NCBI GenBank assembly: GCA_900556945.1
Contig: USQP01000061.1
Location: 1 to 5,671, forward strand
Origin: an uncultured Clostridium sp.
Lineage (GTDB): Bacteria; Bacillota; Clostridia; TANB77; CAG-508
Direction of reading: 5' to 3'
Length of the DNA: 5,671 nt
Shown in pieces: positions 1 to 5,651 of the stretch. The notes below the pieces were generated by a model that was given only the letters and a program-made list of their open reading frames with translations, had not been told where the DNA came from and did no database searches. The position numbers were made by a program, and so were the translations under genes. Within the stretch, counting starts at the first letter, position 1; each line of letters begins with the position of its first letter.

Positions 1-46
1 TACACTTCTAGCTTCGTCGGCAGCGTCAGATGTGTATAAGAGACAG
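1..46 (+). other. Illumina Nextera adapter and index (not genomic)
   Basis: Bases 14-46 match the Nextera read-1 transposase adapter, including the 19-bp Tn5 mosaic end at 28-46 (AGATGTGTATAAGAGACAG). Bases 6-13 (TTCTAGCT) match, from memory, a Nextera XT i5 index (S515), and bases 1-5 (TACAC) are the end of the P5 oligo that precedes the index. The stretch is therefore the end of a library molecule left on the contig. Genomic sequence begins at about base 47. The ATG at 30 lies in the mosaic end, so any protein starting Met-Cys-Ile-Arg-Asp-Ser here is an artefact. Confidence 0.97.
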
Positions 47-47
47 T

Positions 48-245
48 CATAATACATACTACTTACTAGTAAAAAATATAGATACATCCTATAAGTACGT
101 GAAAACGTTTTACTACATGGCAAATGAGTTTTCTTCTCCTTTGGCATTTTCTCTTGCATTTGAAAATAAATTAATAGAGCACGGAAAAATTATTATGAAA
201 AAAAACGCTATTACAACAGGGATTAAATATTTTGTGTCTAAATAA
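48..245 (+). CDS. 3' end of an unrecognised protein (5' end cut by contig end)
   Basis: An open frame runs from the adapter junction to a TAA at 243-245 and gives about 65 C-terminal residues beginning HNTYYLLVKNID. The apparent Met at base 30 belongs to adapter sequence, so the true start is off the contig. The fragment is rich in Lys, aromatic residues and Ser, contains a YYMANEFSSPLAFSLAFENK stretch, and ends in IKYFVSK. I see no signal peptide, zinc motif or nucleotide-binding motif and cannot assign a family. It is the only plus-strand gene and converges on the minus-strand M23 peptidase gene. Its codon use (AAA, ATT, TTT) matches the low-GC neighbours, which supports real coding. The CGGA at 182-185 is read as CAC-GGA, out of the CGG phase, so it does not raise the frameshift issue seen elsewhere. 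Confidence 0.7.
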   Translation, partial: HNTYYLLVKNIDTSYKYVKTFYYMANEFSSPLAFSLAFENKLIEHGKIIMKKNAITTGIKYFVSK

Positions 246-256
246 TCTATGCTATC

Positions 257-281
257 AACTTAAAACATTTCATCTTAAGTT
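257..281. repeat. Small inverted repeat downstream of the partial gene
   Basis: AACTTAA (257-263) and TTAAGTT (275-281) form a perfect 7-bp stem with an 11-nt loop, beginning 12 nt after the stop codon at 245. It is AT-only apart from one pair and is not followed by a clean T-run. It could be a weak terminator or 3' stabilising hairpin, or chance. Confidence 0.3.
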
Positions 282-303
282 AATAACATTACCTAAATCA
301 TAA

Positions 304-324
304 AAAAGTGGCTCTGTCACTTTT
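304..324 (+). terminator. Possible terminator of the plus-strand partial gene
   Basis: AAAAGTG (304-310) pairs with CACTTTT (318-324) around a 7-nt loop. The four T residues close the stem and are followed by CC, so the U-tract is short. It lies about 60 nt after the stop at 245. It is weaker than the hairpin at 405-454, which probably acts as the main terminator for both converging genes. Confidence 0.4.
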
Positions 325-404
325 CCTTCCCACCAATTTAAGTTTTCGAATGTAATGAGGAAATCTTAAAGGTGATAGCAATTGTAGCATTTTTTATGTT
401 ATAG

Positions 405-454
405 GAAAGAGAAAAAACGGATATAATAAACTTTATATCCGTTTTTTCTCTTTC
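405..454. terminator. Bidirectional terminator with a perfect 22-bp stem
   Basis: Bases 405-426 and 433-454 are perfect reverse complements, with a six-base TAAACT loop. Each arm holds an A6 or T6 block, so either strand produces a hairpin with U-rich sequence at its 3' side. It starts 4 nt after the M23 peptidase stop (459-461) and also lies downstream of the plus-strand partial gene. It is well placed to stop transcription from both directions. Confidence 0.85.
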
Positions 455-458
455 TATT

Positions 459-1481
459 TTAATAAACATAGTTTTGTGGGTTATAGGCAACACCATTTAT
501 CCTTACTTCAAAATGTAAATGTGGTCCAGTAGAGTTACCTGTAGAACCAACTGCCGCAATTGTTTGCCCTTGCGATACACTTGTACCAGCCGATACATAT
601 AATTGACTACAATGTCCATAATACGTTTGTACTCCATTTGTATGAGTAATGACTATCATATTACCATAAGAACCTTTGTAACCGGAAAAAGTTACCGTTC
701 CTGAAGCTGCTGCTTGAATAGGTGTTCCCGTTGATGTTGCAATATCTAGTCCGGTATGGGCTGATGATCGAATACTGCTTCTTACGCCAAATCTAGAAGA
801 TATAATACCAGATACCGGTCTAATTAAAGATATCCCTAAACTTGCACTTCCTCCTGAGGTAGTCAATGAAGTATTGACTGTTCCTGTTGAAGCATATTTC
901 GTTGAAGATGTTTTCTTATTGCTCGCAACAACTACTGTTTTCGGTTTTTCTACATATAATTTTGATATAGCTTCCTCGGAAGACACTAAATCCTTCATTT
1001 CTGTTTCATATTTTTCGACAATTGATATGTTATCCATATTAGAACTATCTTTTTCTTTTAATCCATCAATAACTCCTTCTGCTTGTTCAAAATTAGAAAC
1101 ATACAACTTTTCCTCATTATTGTCTATGATTGCATAATATCTATAATAAGTGGTTCCTTCTTCTTTTACTTTATTAAAAATTTCTTCATCATTCGTTACC
1201 ACATTTTTCTTTAATAAGCACAATTTATACTCTGGGAGACTGGATACTTGCACAAAAGCAATATTTTCATTCATTCCGTCGCCCTTTTCAACATACTCAT
1301 TAATCTTATGTTGCAAATTCGACCTATCTTCTGTATATCCTACTTGCTCTCCATTAATCCATACACTATAAGTTGGCTTATAAAGAATAGCAATTGCCCC
1401 TACTATAAAAAAAGCTGCAACCATAAAGAGAATGATAAATTTAATTCCTCTTCTTGTATGTATCCATACTTTTTTTAACAT
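459..1481 (-). CDS. Membrane-anchored M23-family peptidase (murein endopeptidase-like)
   Basis: This 340-aa protein is predicted to be anchored in the membrane with its catalytic domain outside the cell, where M23 enzymes cut peptide cross-links of peptidoglycan. Residues 1-13 are basic (KK, RR) and residues 14-34 form one hydrophobic segment (FIILFMVAAFFIVGAIAIL), so it is a type II anchor or uncleaved signal. Residues 35-175 are an extracytoplasmic region I do not recognise, with VWINGEQVGYT at 40-50. Residues 180-212 are a Ser/Thr/Lys-rich linker. Residues 220-340 are the M23 domain with all expected residues: zinc ligands H242 and D246 in HTGLDIA, catalytic-type H290 in YYGHCS, and the HLHF pair H321/H323. 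The domain seems active rather than a degenerate LytM. The start is supported by AAAGGAG ten bases upstream (1492-1498) and by the membrane segment position. It is transcribed alone, from a likely promoter at 1532-1560 to the terminator at 405-454. In a spore-former, roles in growth, separation or the engulfment wall (SpoIIQ-like) are possible, but the sequence does not decide between them. It contains no in-frame CGG codon. Confidence 0.92.
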   Translation of the reverse strand: MLKKVWIHTRRGIKFIILFMVAAFFIVGAIAILYKPTYSVWINGEQVGYTEDRSNLQHKINEYVEKGDGMNENIAFVQVSSLPEYKLCLLKKNVVTNDEEIFNKVKEEGTTYYRYYAIIDNNEEKLYVSNFEQAEGVIDGLKEKDSSNMDNISIVEKYETEMKDLVSSEEAISKLYVEKPKTVVVASNKKTSSTKYASTGTVNTSLTTSGGSASLGISLIRPVSGIISSRFGVRSSIRSSAHTGLDIATSTGTPIQAAASGTVTFSGYKGSYGNMIVITHTNGVQTYYGHCSQLYVSAGTSVSQGQTIAAVGSTGNSTGPHLHFEVRINGVAYNPQNYVY

Positions 1482-1491
1482 GAATTTCTAT

Positions 1492-1498
1492 CTCCTTT
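1492..1498 (-). promoter_or_regulatory. Ribosome binding site of the M23 peptidase gene
   Basis: AAAGGAG on the minus strand ends ten bases before the ATG at 1481. It is a strong Shine-Dalgarno match that fixes the start codon. Confidence 0.8.
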
Positions 1499-1531
1499 GT
1501 ATTTTATACATATTTCTATTTTTCTATTGTA

Positions 1532-1560
1532 ATAATATTGTAATATTTCTTTTTTTGCAA
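1532..1560 (-). promoter_or_regulatory. Candidate sigma-A-type promoter for the M23 peptidase gene
   Basis: On the minus strand TTGCAA (1560-1555) and TATTAT (1537-1532) are separated by exactly 17 nt. The -10 differs from TATAAT at one base and the -35 matches TTGACA at four of six. Initiation about 7 nt downstream would give a leader of roughly 44 nt that includes the ribosome binding site. The region is very AT-rich, so a chance match is possible. Confidence 0.5.
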
Positions 1561-1667
1561 AGAGAATGACTCTTTAATTTCCGTAAGTTTTATAGTTTTT
1601 TTTTCTTTTATCTTAATTTTATTCTCTTTATCTCTCGATTTCATTTTTTAATAGGAGCTTCAAAAAT

Positions 1668-1717
1668 AGAGAATGTTCCTTTGATTTCTAAAATTAGGAT
1701 TCAAAAGAACATTCTCT
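1668..1717 (-). terminator. Intrinsic terminator of the spore coat operon
   Basis: Two 17-nt arms (1668-1684 and 1701-1717) pair with a single mismatch around a 16-nt loop. On the minus strand the hairpin begins 15 nt after the coat gene stop (1733-1735) and is followed by ATTTTTG. The other strand also carries a T-run (CGTTTTTC), so it could work both ways. The T-rich stretch between it and the M23 promoter (about 1561-1667) shows no gene or clear site. Confidence 0.8.
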
Positions 1718-1732
1718 CGTTTTTCTTAAATT

Positions 1733-1978
1733 TTATTGTTCTAATTCTGTTTTTACTGTGTTAATTTCTGTCACCGTTGCTTTTTGCGCAGGTACATAGT
1801 ATCCTTTTGCTTGAGCTATTTTAAATAACTCATATTGAAAACTTTCATCATTATTTCTAATTTGCTGAAAAGTTTGTCTTAATTGCATATTTTCAGCTTC
1901 TGATATAGCTGTTTGATAAGCAGTCAAATCTGATTTTACACCGGCTAAAATATCATTCACCATTACTTTTTCATCCAT
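1733..1978 (-). CDS. Spore coat protein, Coat_F family (CotF-like), 81 aa
   Basis: This 81-residue protein resembles the Coat_F family, small helical ferritin-like proteins found in spore coats of Bacilli and Clostridia. Two predicted amphipathic helices span about residues 5-29 (VNDILAGVKSDLTAYQTAISEAENM) and 31-55 (LRQTFQQIRNNDESFQYELFKIAQAKG). They are followed by GYYVPAQKA, a tail typical of the family, and a polar C-terminus. There is no signal peptide or membrane segment, as expected for a protein made in the mother cell and assembled on the spore surface. It is the second gene of a pair, 17 nt after the 62-aa coat gene, with AAGGAGG at 1988-1994. It is the same length class as other short CotF-like proteins. 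Expression in the sporulating mother cell is expected from the family, but I could not identify a sporulation promoter. Confidence 0.85.
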   Translation of the reverse strand: MDEKVMVNDILAGVKSDLTAYQTAISEAENMQLRQTFQQIRNNDESFQYELFKIAQAKGYYVPAQKATVTEINTVKTELEQ

Positions 1979-1987
1979 TTCTATTTT

Positions 1988-1994
1988 CCTCCTT
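1988..1994 (-). promoter_or_regulatory. Ribosome binding site of the 81-aa coat gene
   Basis: A full AAGGAGG nine bases before the ATG at 1978. It lies within the 17-nt gap between the two coat genes and supports their translation from a shared transcript. Confidence 0.8.
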
Positions 1995-1995
1995 A

Positions 1996-2184
1996 TTAAT
2001 TATTTAAAAAGCTCATTAACTTTTGTTTTGTGTTTAGTGCATCTTGTGCTGATTTTGCAAATAATTGCTTGATTTGTGGGTCAACAGCTTGTGAAGAATA
2101 TGTGTTTAATTTTTGATATACATTCTCATGTGCTCCTATTAAGTGTCTTAAGTGCTGTAATTCCATTTGATTTAAATCTGGCAT
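1996..2184 (-). CDS. Small Coat_F-related spore protein, 62 aa
   Basis: This 62-residue protein starts MPDLNQMELQHLRHLIGAHE and is followed by a second helix around QAVDPQIKQLFAKSAQDALN. The pattern fits the short Coat_F-related proteins that are usually encoded next to a longer CotF partner. It has no signal peptide or membrane segment. The His- and Glu-bearing first helix recalls the ferritin-like fold, but at this length it holds only one helical hairpin, so it probably dimerises or pairs with the 81-aa protein encoded just downstream (inference). AAGGAAGG at 2191-2198 supports the ATG at 2184. It is the first gene of the operon, 109 nt after the end of the right arm of the pcrA-terminator hairpin measured from 2293. 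Confidence 0.82.
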   Translation of the reverse strand: MPDLNQMELQHLRHLIGAHENVYQKLNTYSSQAVDPQIKQLFAKSAQDALNTKQKLMSFLNN

Positions 2185-2282
2185 TTTTATCCTTCCTTTC
2201 TTTTCGTTATTCTTTATTTATTTTTTCCTAATTTTTCTTTTTTATACAAAAAAGTTAGCTAAAGATGTATGATGAAAAACTT

Positions 2283-2354
2283 TCAGCTAGGAAATGAAGT
2301 GTACCTCTATGTTAGACGAAAAATCTAACATCTAGAGGTACACTTCATTGCTGA
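2283..2354. terminator. Large imperfect hairpin after pcrA (terminator or small palindromic element)
   Basis: The core is a perfect 17-bp repeat (2293-2309 with 2333-2349), extended inward by TGTTAGA/TCTAACA (2310-2316 with 2324-2330, a 2-nt bulge on one side, 7-nt loop). It is extended outward by TCAGC/GCTGA (2283-2287 with 2350-2354), with a 5-nt bulge on the left. It begins 14 nt after the pcrA stop (2369-2371). On the minus strand it is followed by AAAGTTTTTC, and on the plus strand by CTTTTTCTTTTTTC. Termination of pcrA is the simplest role. At almost 30 paired bases it is larger than needed, so a dispersed palindromic element co-opted as a terminator is possible. Confidence 0.75.
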
Positions 2355-2368
2355 CTTTTTCTTTTTTC

Positions 2369-4682
2369 TTATTCTATTACTTCTAAATTAGCAAACTTAG
2401 CCATAAGTCTTTTATGTCCTGCTTTATCAAAATTGATATCTACCTTTAAATCTTCTCCTTCTGGTTCAACTTGATTAATTGTTCCTTCTCCAAATTTCTT
2501 ATGAAAAACCCTAACTCCTGATTTATATTGTGATAAATCAACTATATTATTAGATTTCTTTGATAAATTATTCAAGAAACTTTCTGCTGTTCGAAATATA
2601 AATCCATTGTTGGTTTGATTGCTACTTGCTACAACAGCTGGTTGCTTTTCATTTATTTTGTAAGTCTTAATATTTCCATTATTTTTACTACCATAAGTCC
2701 AACTATAGTTAGAATCTTGAAACATTTCCTCTTTCTTGCTTGTTTCACCAAATGCCTCTTCATAACCTTCTAATAATTCTTGTGGTATTTCACTTAAAAA
2801 TCTTGAAACTGGATTATAACTTGTAGAACCAAAAATAGTCCTTTGTTTGCTACAAGTTAAAAATAAATTTTCTTTTGCTCTTGTAATTCCTACATAACAT
2901 AAACGTCTTTCTTCTTCTAGTTCCTTTGGTTCAGCTATGGATTTGTATCCTGGAAAAATCCCCTCTTCCATTCCTACCAAAAACACAGCCGGAAATTCTA
3001 ATCCTTTTGCACTATGTAAGGTCATTAATGTTACATATTCTTCATCCTCTTCTAAATCATCTATATCACTAGATAATGTAATTCCTTCTAAAAACTCACT
3101 TAAACTATTTTCCGCTTCCTCTTCTTCGAATTCTATTGCTACTGTTAAAAATTCATCAAGATTGGCAATTCTATTTTCCGCCTCTATCGTATTTTCATTT
3201 TCTAATGCTTTTGTATATCCTGTTTTTTTCAAAGTTAATTTTATTAACTCTGATATCGTTAGTTCTACTTTCTTTGCTTTTAATTCCTCCATCACATTCA
3301 CAAATTCTCTAGAATTTAAATAAACTCTATTTAATCCATATTGTTCTGCATTTTTAATTACTTCATACATTGAAATTTCATTTGTTTCTGCAATTTGTTC
3401 TACTTTATCTAAACTAGTTTTTCCAATTCCTCGTTTGGGTTCATTGATAATCCTCTTTAAACTTAAATTATCATTTCCATTTTGTATTAATCTTAAATAA
3501 GCAATTACATCTTTAATCTCTTTTCTTTCATAAAATTTTAACCCACCTATAATTTTATAAGGAATATTTTCTCTCCTCAATATGTCCTCAATTGCTCTTG
3601 ATTGTGTATTCATTCGATAAAGAATAGCAAAGTCAGAATATTTATAATATTCTTCTCTCCTTAAATGTTCTAATTGTTCTACAATATAAGCTCCTTCATC
3701 ATACTCATTTTTTGCTTGATACACTCTTGGCAAATTCCCCTCATCATTTTGCGTCCATAATTCTTTTTTATACTTTACTTCATTATTTTTTATAACACTA
3801 TTGGCTGCTTTTAGTATATTTCCTGTACATCGATAATTTTGCTCTAATTTTATAATCTTTGTTCCTGGAAAATCTCTTTCAAAATTTAATATGTTAGAAA
3901 TATCAGCACCTCTAAACGAATAAATTCCGTTGGTCATTATCTCCTACAACCGTTATATTTCCATTTTTAGAAGCTAACATGGTTACTAATGTAAATTGTG
4001 CTTTATTTGTATCTTGATACTCGTCAACTAAAACATATTTAAATTTGTTAGAATAATATTCTAGGACATCTTGATTGTCCATTAATATTTTTATGGTATC
4101 GTTTATAATATCATCAAAATCGATAGCATTATTTTCCTTTAATCTTTTTTGATACAAATTATATACCAATGCAATCTTTTCTTTTCTAAAATCTCCATTT
4201 GCTCTGGCTTGATATTGGTCTGGTTCTAACATCTCGTTTTTAGCATTGCTAATTTCTGAAAGAACTGCTCTATCTGTAAACATTTTATCATCAATTGCTA
4301 AGTCTTTTAAACATCCTTTAACTAATGTTCTTTGGTCTGATGTATCAAAAATAATAAAAGAAGAATCAAATCCTATTCGATCAATAAATTTTCTTAAAAT
4401 TCTAACACAAACAGAGTGAAAAGTTCCCATCCAAATATCTTTAGCCTCATCGCCTATTAATCCTGCAATCCTCTCCTTCATTTCATTAGCAGCCTTATTG
4501 GTAAAAGTAATAGCCAAAATATCCCATGGGTGGACTCCCTTCTCTCCAATTAGATACGCTATTTTATGCGTTAGCACTTTCGTCTTTCCACTTCCTGCAC
4601 CTGCTATCACTAAACATGGGCCCTCTGTATTAATTACTGCCTCATATTGTTTATCATTTAATCCTTTTAATATATCTTGCAT
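2369..4682 (-). CDS. pcrA: ATP-dependent DNA helicase PcrA/UvrD, interrupted by a +1 frameshift at a CGG codon
   Basis: PcrA is a 3'-5' superfamily 1 DNA helicase used in nucleotide-excision repair, replication restart and removal of RecA or RNA polymerase. The gene reads in two frames. The first (4682 down to 3912) carries the Q motif (Q12), Walker A AGAGSGKT (27-34), motif Ia ITFTNKAA (58-65), GTFHS (86-90), Walker B VLVDEYQDTN (217-226) and VVGDNDQ (245-251). It then reaches CGG and stops five codons later. Skipping one base gives GGA-ATT-TAT and continues as GIYSFRGAD, which completes motif III. The second part has motif IV QNYR (281-284), motif V TLHSAKGLEF (554-563), motif VI with VGITRAKE (597-604), and the C-terminal FGEGTI-type RNA-polymerase-binding domain. 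The joined product is 770 aa, close to family length. The ATG at 3937 is internal and not the real start of a gene. GAAAGGAAAG upstream of 4682 supports the start. No other in-frame CGG occurs in the gene. Both parts are otherwise undamaged, so functional frameshifting fits better than decay, though an assembly error is not excluded. In Bacillus subtilis pcrA is essential, which makes a dead copy unlikely if this is the only one. Confidence 0.93.
3926..3932 (-). other. +1 frameshift site in pcrA (CAA CGG A)
   Basis: On the minus strand the bases are CAA-CGG-AAT-TTA in the incoming frame and CAA-C-GGA-ATT-TAT in the outgoing frame. One base, most simply the C at 3929, must be skipped for motif III to read GDNDQ-G-IYSFRG. 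The site has no homopolymer longer than two. An AGGAG lies 11 nt upstream (3941-3945). The incoming frame stops at TAG, the fifth codon after CGG. The identical arrangement occurs in the ZIP gene at 4996-5002. Confidence 0.85.
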
Positions 4683-4710
4683 TTAATTCTTTCCTTTCTT
4701 GAAACACAAG

Positions 4711-4804
4711 GGACAGGTCTAAAATGTCTCATTTTTGTGTCGATTCTTGTCGCTTTCCTATTTTTGTTTTCTGGACAAGTTAATGCGACATTTTAAACCT
4801 GTCC
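4711..4804. repeat. 94-bp inverted-repeat element in the pcrA leader
   Basis: Arms at 4711-4733 and 4782-4804 are reverse complements over 23 bp with two mismatches. The outer 18 bp (GGACAGGTCTAAAATGTC) have one mismatch. The 48-nt interior contains GACA/TGTC words but no coding sequence. The element lies between the ZIP terminator and the pcrA start. It has the size and shape of a miniature palindromic (REP- or MITE-like) element. I see no clear target-site duplication. If pcrA is transcribed from the promoter suggested at 4824-4852, the element would fold in the 5' leader and could affect expression. Confidence 0.7.
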
Positions 4805-4823
4805 TCTTCAAATGTCTGTTTGC

Positions 4824-4852
4824 ATTTTACTATATTGCTATTAAAAAAGCAA
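4824..4852 (-). promoter_or_regulatory. Weak candidate promoter for pcrA
   Basis: On the minus strand TTGCTT (4852-4847) and TAAAAT (4829-4824) are 17 nt apart. The -35 matches consensus at only three of six positions and overlaps the ZIP terminator's stem and T-run. It would give a pcrA leader of about 135 nt that includes the inverted repeat. The AT-rich context makes this uncertain. Confidence 0.3.
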
Positions 4853-4876
4853 GTAATTTTTTTAAATTACTTGCTT
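4841..4876 (-). terminator. Intrinsic terminator of the ZIP transporter gene
   Basis: A perfect 13-bp stem (4847-4859 with 4864-4876, TTTT on the plus strand as loop) is followed on the minus strand by TTTTTTAA. It starts 20 nt after the stop at 4897-4899, not after the early stop at 4982, where it would be over 100 nt away. Its position therefore supports the frameshifted, longer reading of the transporter gene. Confidence 0.9.
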
Positions 4877-4896
4877 CTATTTTTATCATTTTGTTA

Positions 4897-5638
4897 TTAT
4901 AACGTCACTGCAAAAATTCCAATTATAAATCCCATCATATTTCCAAGGGCCGTCATTCTGCCATGATACAATTTGTTCGATTCAGGAATTAATTCTCCGT
5001 GACACAATATACAACATTGCTCCTGCCGCAAAACTTAAACATATGGCAATTATCTCTTGTGATATGGAACCAATAATAGCACCAAAAAACGCTCCAATAC
5101 CAGTAGTAATTCCAGATAATATAACATAGAAAATTACTTTTGATATCTTCATTCCTCCATTTTTCATAGGCACTGCCATTGATATTCCTTCTGGTATATC
5201 ATGCAAGCAAATTGCTATAGCAAGACTTAATCCAAGCTTTAAAGATGCTTCGAAACCTGATCCGATTGCTAAACCTTCTGGAAAATTGTGAATAGCTAAA
5301 CCGATTGACACAATAATTCCAGTTTTTAATAGATTATTACCATGATCATTAAATTTATGATTCACACTGAATTTTCTTTCTACTAGTAAATCGCAAAAAA
5401 TCATGGCTACGATTCCTATAATGGTTCCTATTATAACATTAACAATATTACTAATCCCTAGCGCTTCTGGCAATAAGTCAAAACATATAACCGCCATCAT
5501 CAGACCTGATGCAAAAGCTAAAATAAAACTTAAAAATTTATTAGAGTGCCTTTTTATCACAACTCCTATTATTCCACCTAAAGTCGTTCCAAAAGTCCCA
5601 AAGAATAACCCTAAAAGGGTTGTTTTTAATATTTCCAT
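4897..5638 (-). CDS. ZIP-family divalent metal transporter, last helix encoded after a +1 frameshift
   Basis: ZIP proteins move zinc, iron or manganese into the cytoplasm through eight membrane helices. The first 213 residues are in one frame and show the family's metal-site motifs, HNFPEG (H117-G122) in TM4 and HDIPEG (H146-G151) in TM5. A His-containing loop (VNHKFNDHG, 92-100) lies between TM3 and TM4. In the unshifted frame the protein would end at residue 218 with RRINS (stop at 4982), losing TM8. Skipping one base at the CGG codon (4997-4999) gives GELIPESNKLYHGRMTALG, then a hydrophobic helix (MMGFIIGIFAVTL) and TAA at 4897. The result is 246 aa, the usual length for small bacterial ZIPs, and ELIPES is a recognisable family feature before TM8. 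AAGGAG at 5646-5651, seven bases before ATG 5638, supports the start. It appears to be a single-gene unit with its own terminator. The metal cannot be told from sequence; zinc is most common. Confidence 0.92.
4996..5002 (-). other. +1 frameshift site in the ZIP gene (TCA CGG A)
   Basis: Minus-strand bases read TCA-CGG-AGA-ATT in the incoming frame and TCA-C-GGA-GAA-TTA in the outgoing frame. Skipping the C at 4999 joins YIVS to GELIPES. The incoming frame ends at TGA, again the fifth codon after CGG. There is no homopolymer longer than two. An AGGAG lies 20 nt upstream (5020-5024), further away than in pcrA. Confidence 0.85.
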
Positions 5639-5645
5639 TAAAAAA

Positions 5646-5651
5646 CTCCTT
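5646..5651 (-). promoter_or_regulatory. Ribosome binding site of the ZIP transporter gene
   Basis: AAGGAG seven bases before the ATG at 5638 sets the start. The promoter lies beyond the window edge or in the final 20 bases, where I see no clear match. Confidence 0.8.

Noticed and set aside
1..46. Tn5-like mosaic end as evidence of a natural transposon
   Set aside because: It is the engineered 19-bp mosaic end in the exact context of a Nextera adapter and index.
874..1478. Plus-strand open frames across the M23 peptidase gene
   Set aside because: They are antisense to a well-supported gene, have no ribosome binding sites and show no recognisable motifs.
1561..1667. T-rich stretch between the M23 promoter and the coat terminator as a small RNA or gene
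   Set aside because: No open frame with a ribosome binding site and no stable hairpin beyond the terminator itself. It looks like plain AT-rich spacer.
2255..2275. Sporulation sigma-E-type -10 (CATACATC) upstream of the coat genes
   Set aside because: The last position does not match and I found no supporting -35. It also sits about 85 nt or more from the start, next to the pcrA hairpin.
2369..3937. C-terminal half of PcrA as a separate gene starting at ATG 3937
   Set aside because: The ATG overlaps the incoming frame inside motif III. Its AGGAG is only three bases away, and the product lacks Walker A and B. Joining the halves gives a complete PcrA.
3926..4999. Homopolymer sequencing error as the cause of both frame breaks
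   Set aside because: Neither site has a run longer than two bases, and both share the same in-frame CGG-A. Independent errors would not be expected to choose the same codon. Not formally excluded without reads.
3926..5002. Simple reassignment of CGG to another amino acid
   Set aside because: A three-base reassignment would not change frame, and both downstream sequences need a shift of one base.
3926..5002. Classical P-site slippage (prfB-type CUU-UGA)
   Set aside because: CAA slipping to AAC and UCA slipping to CAC would re-pair poorly. An A-site mechanism with GGA pairing out of frame fits better.
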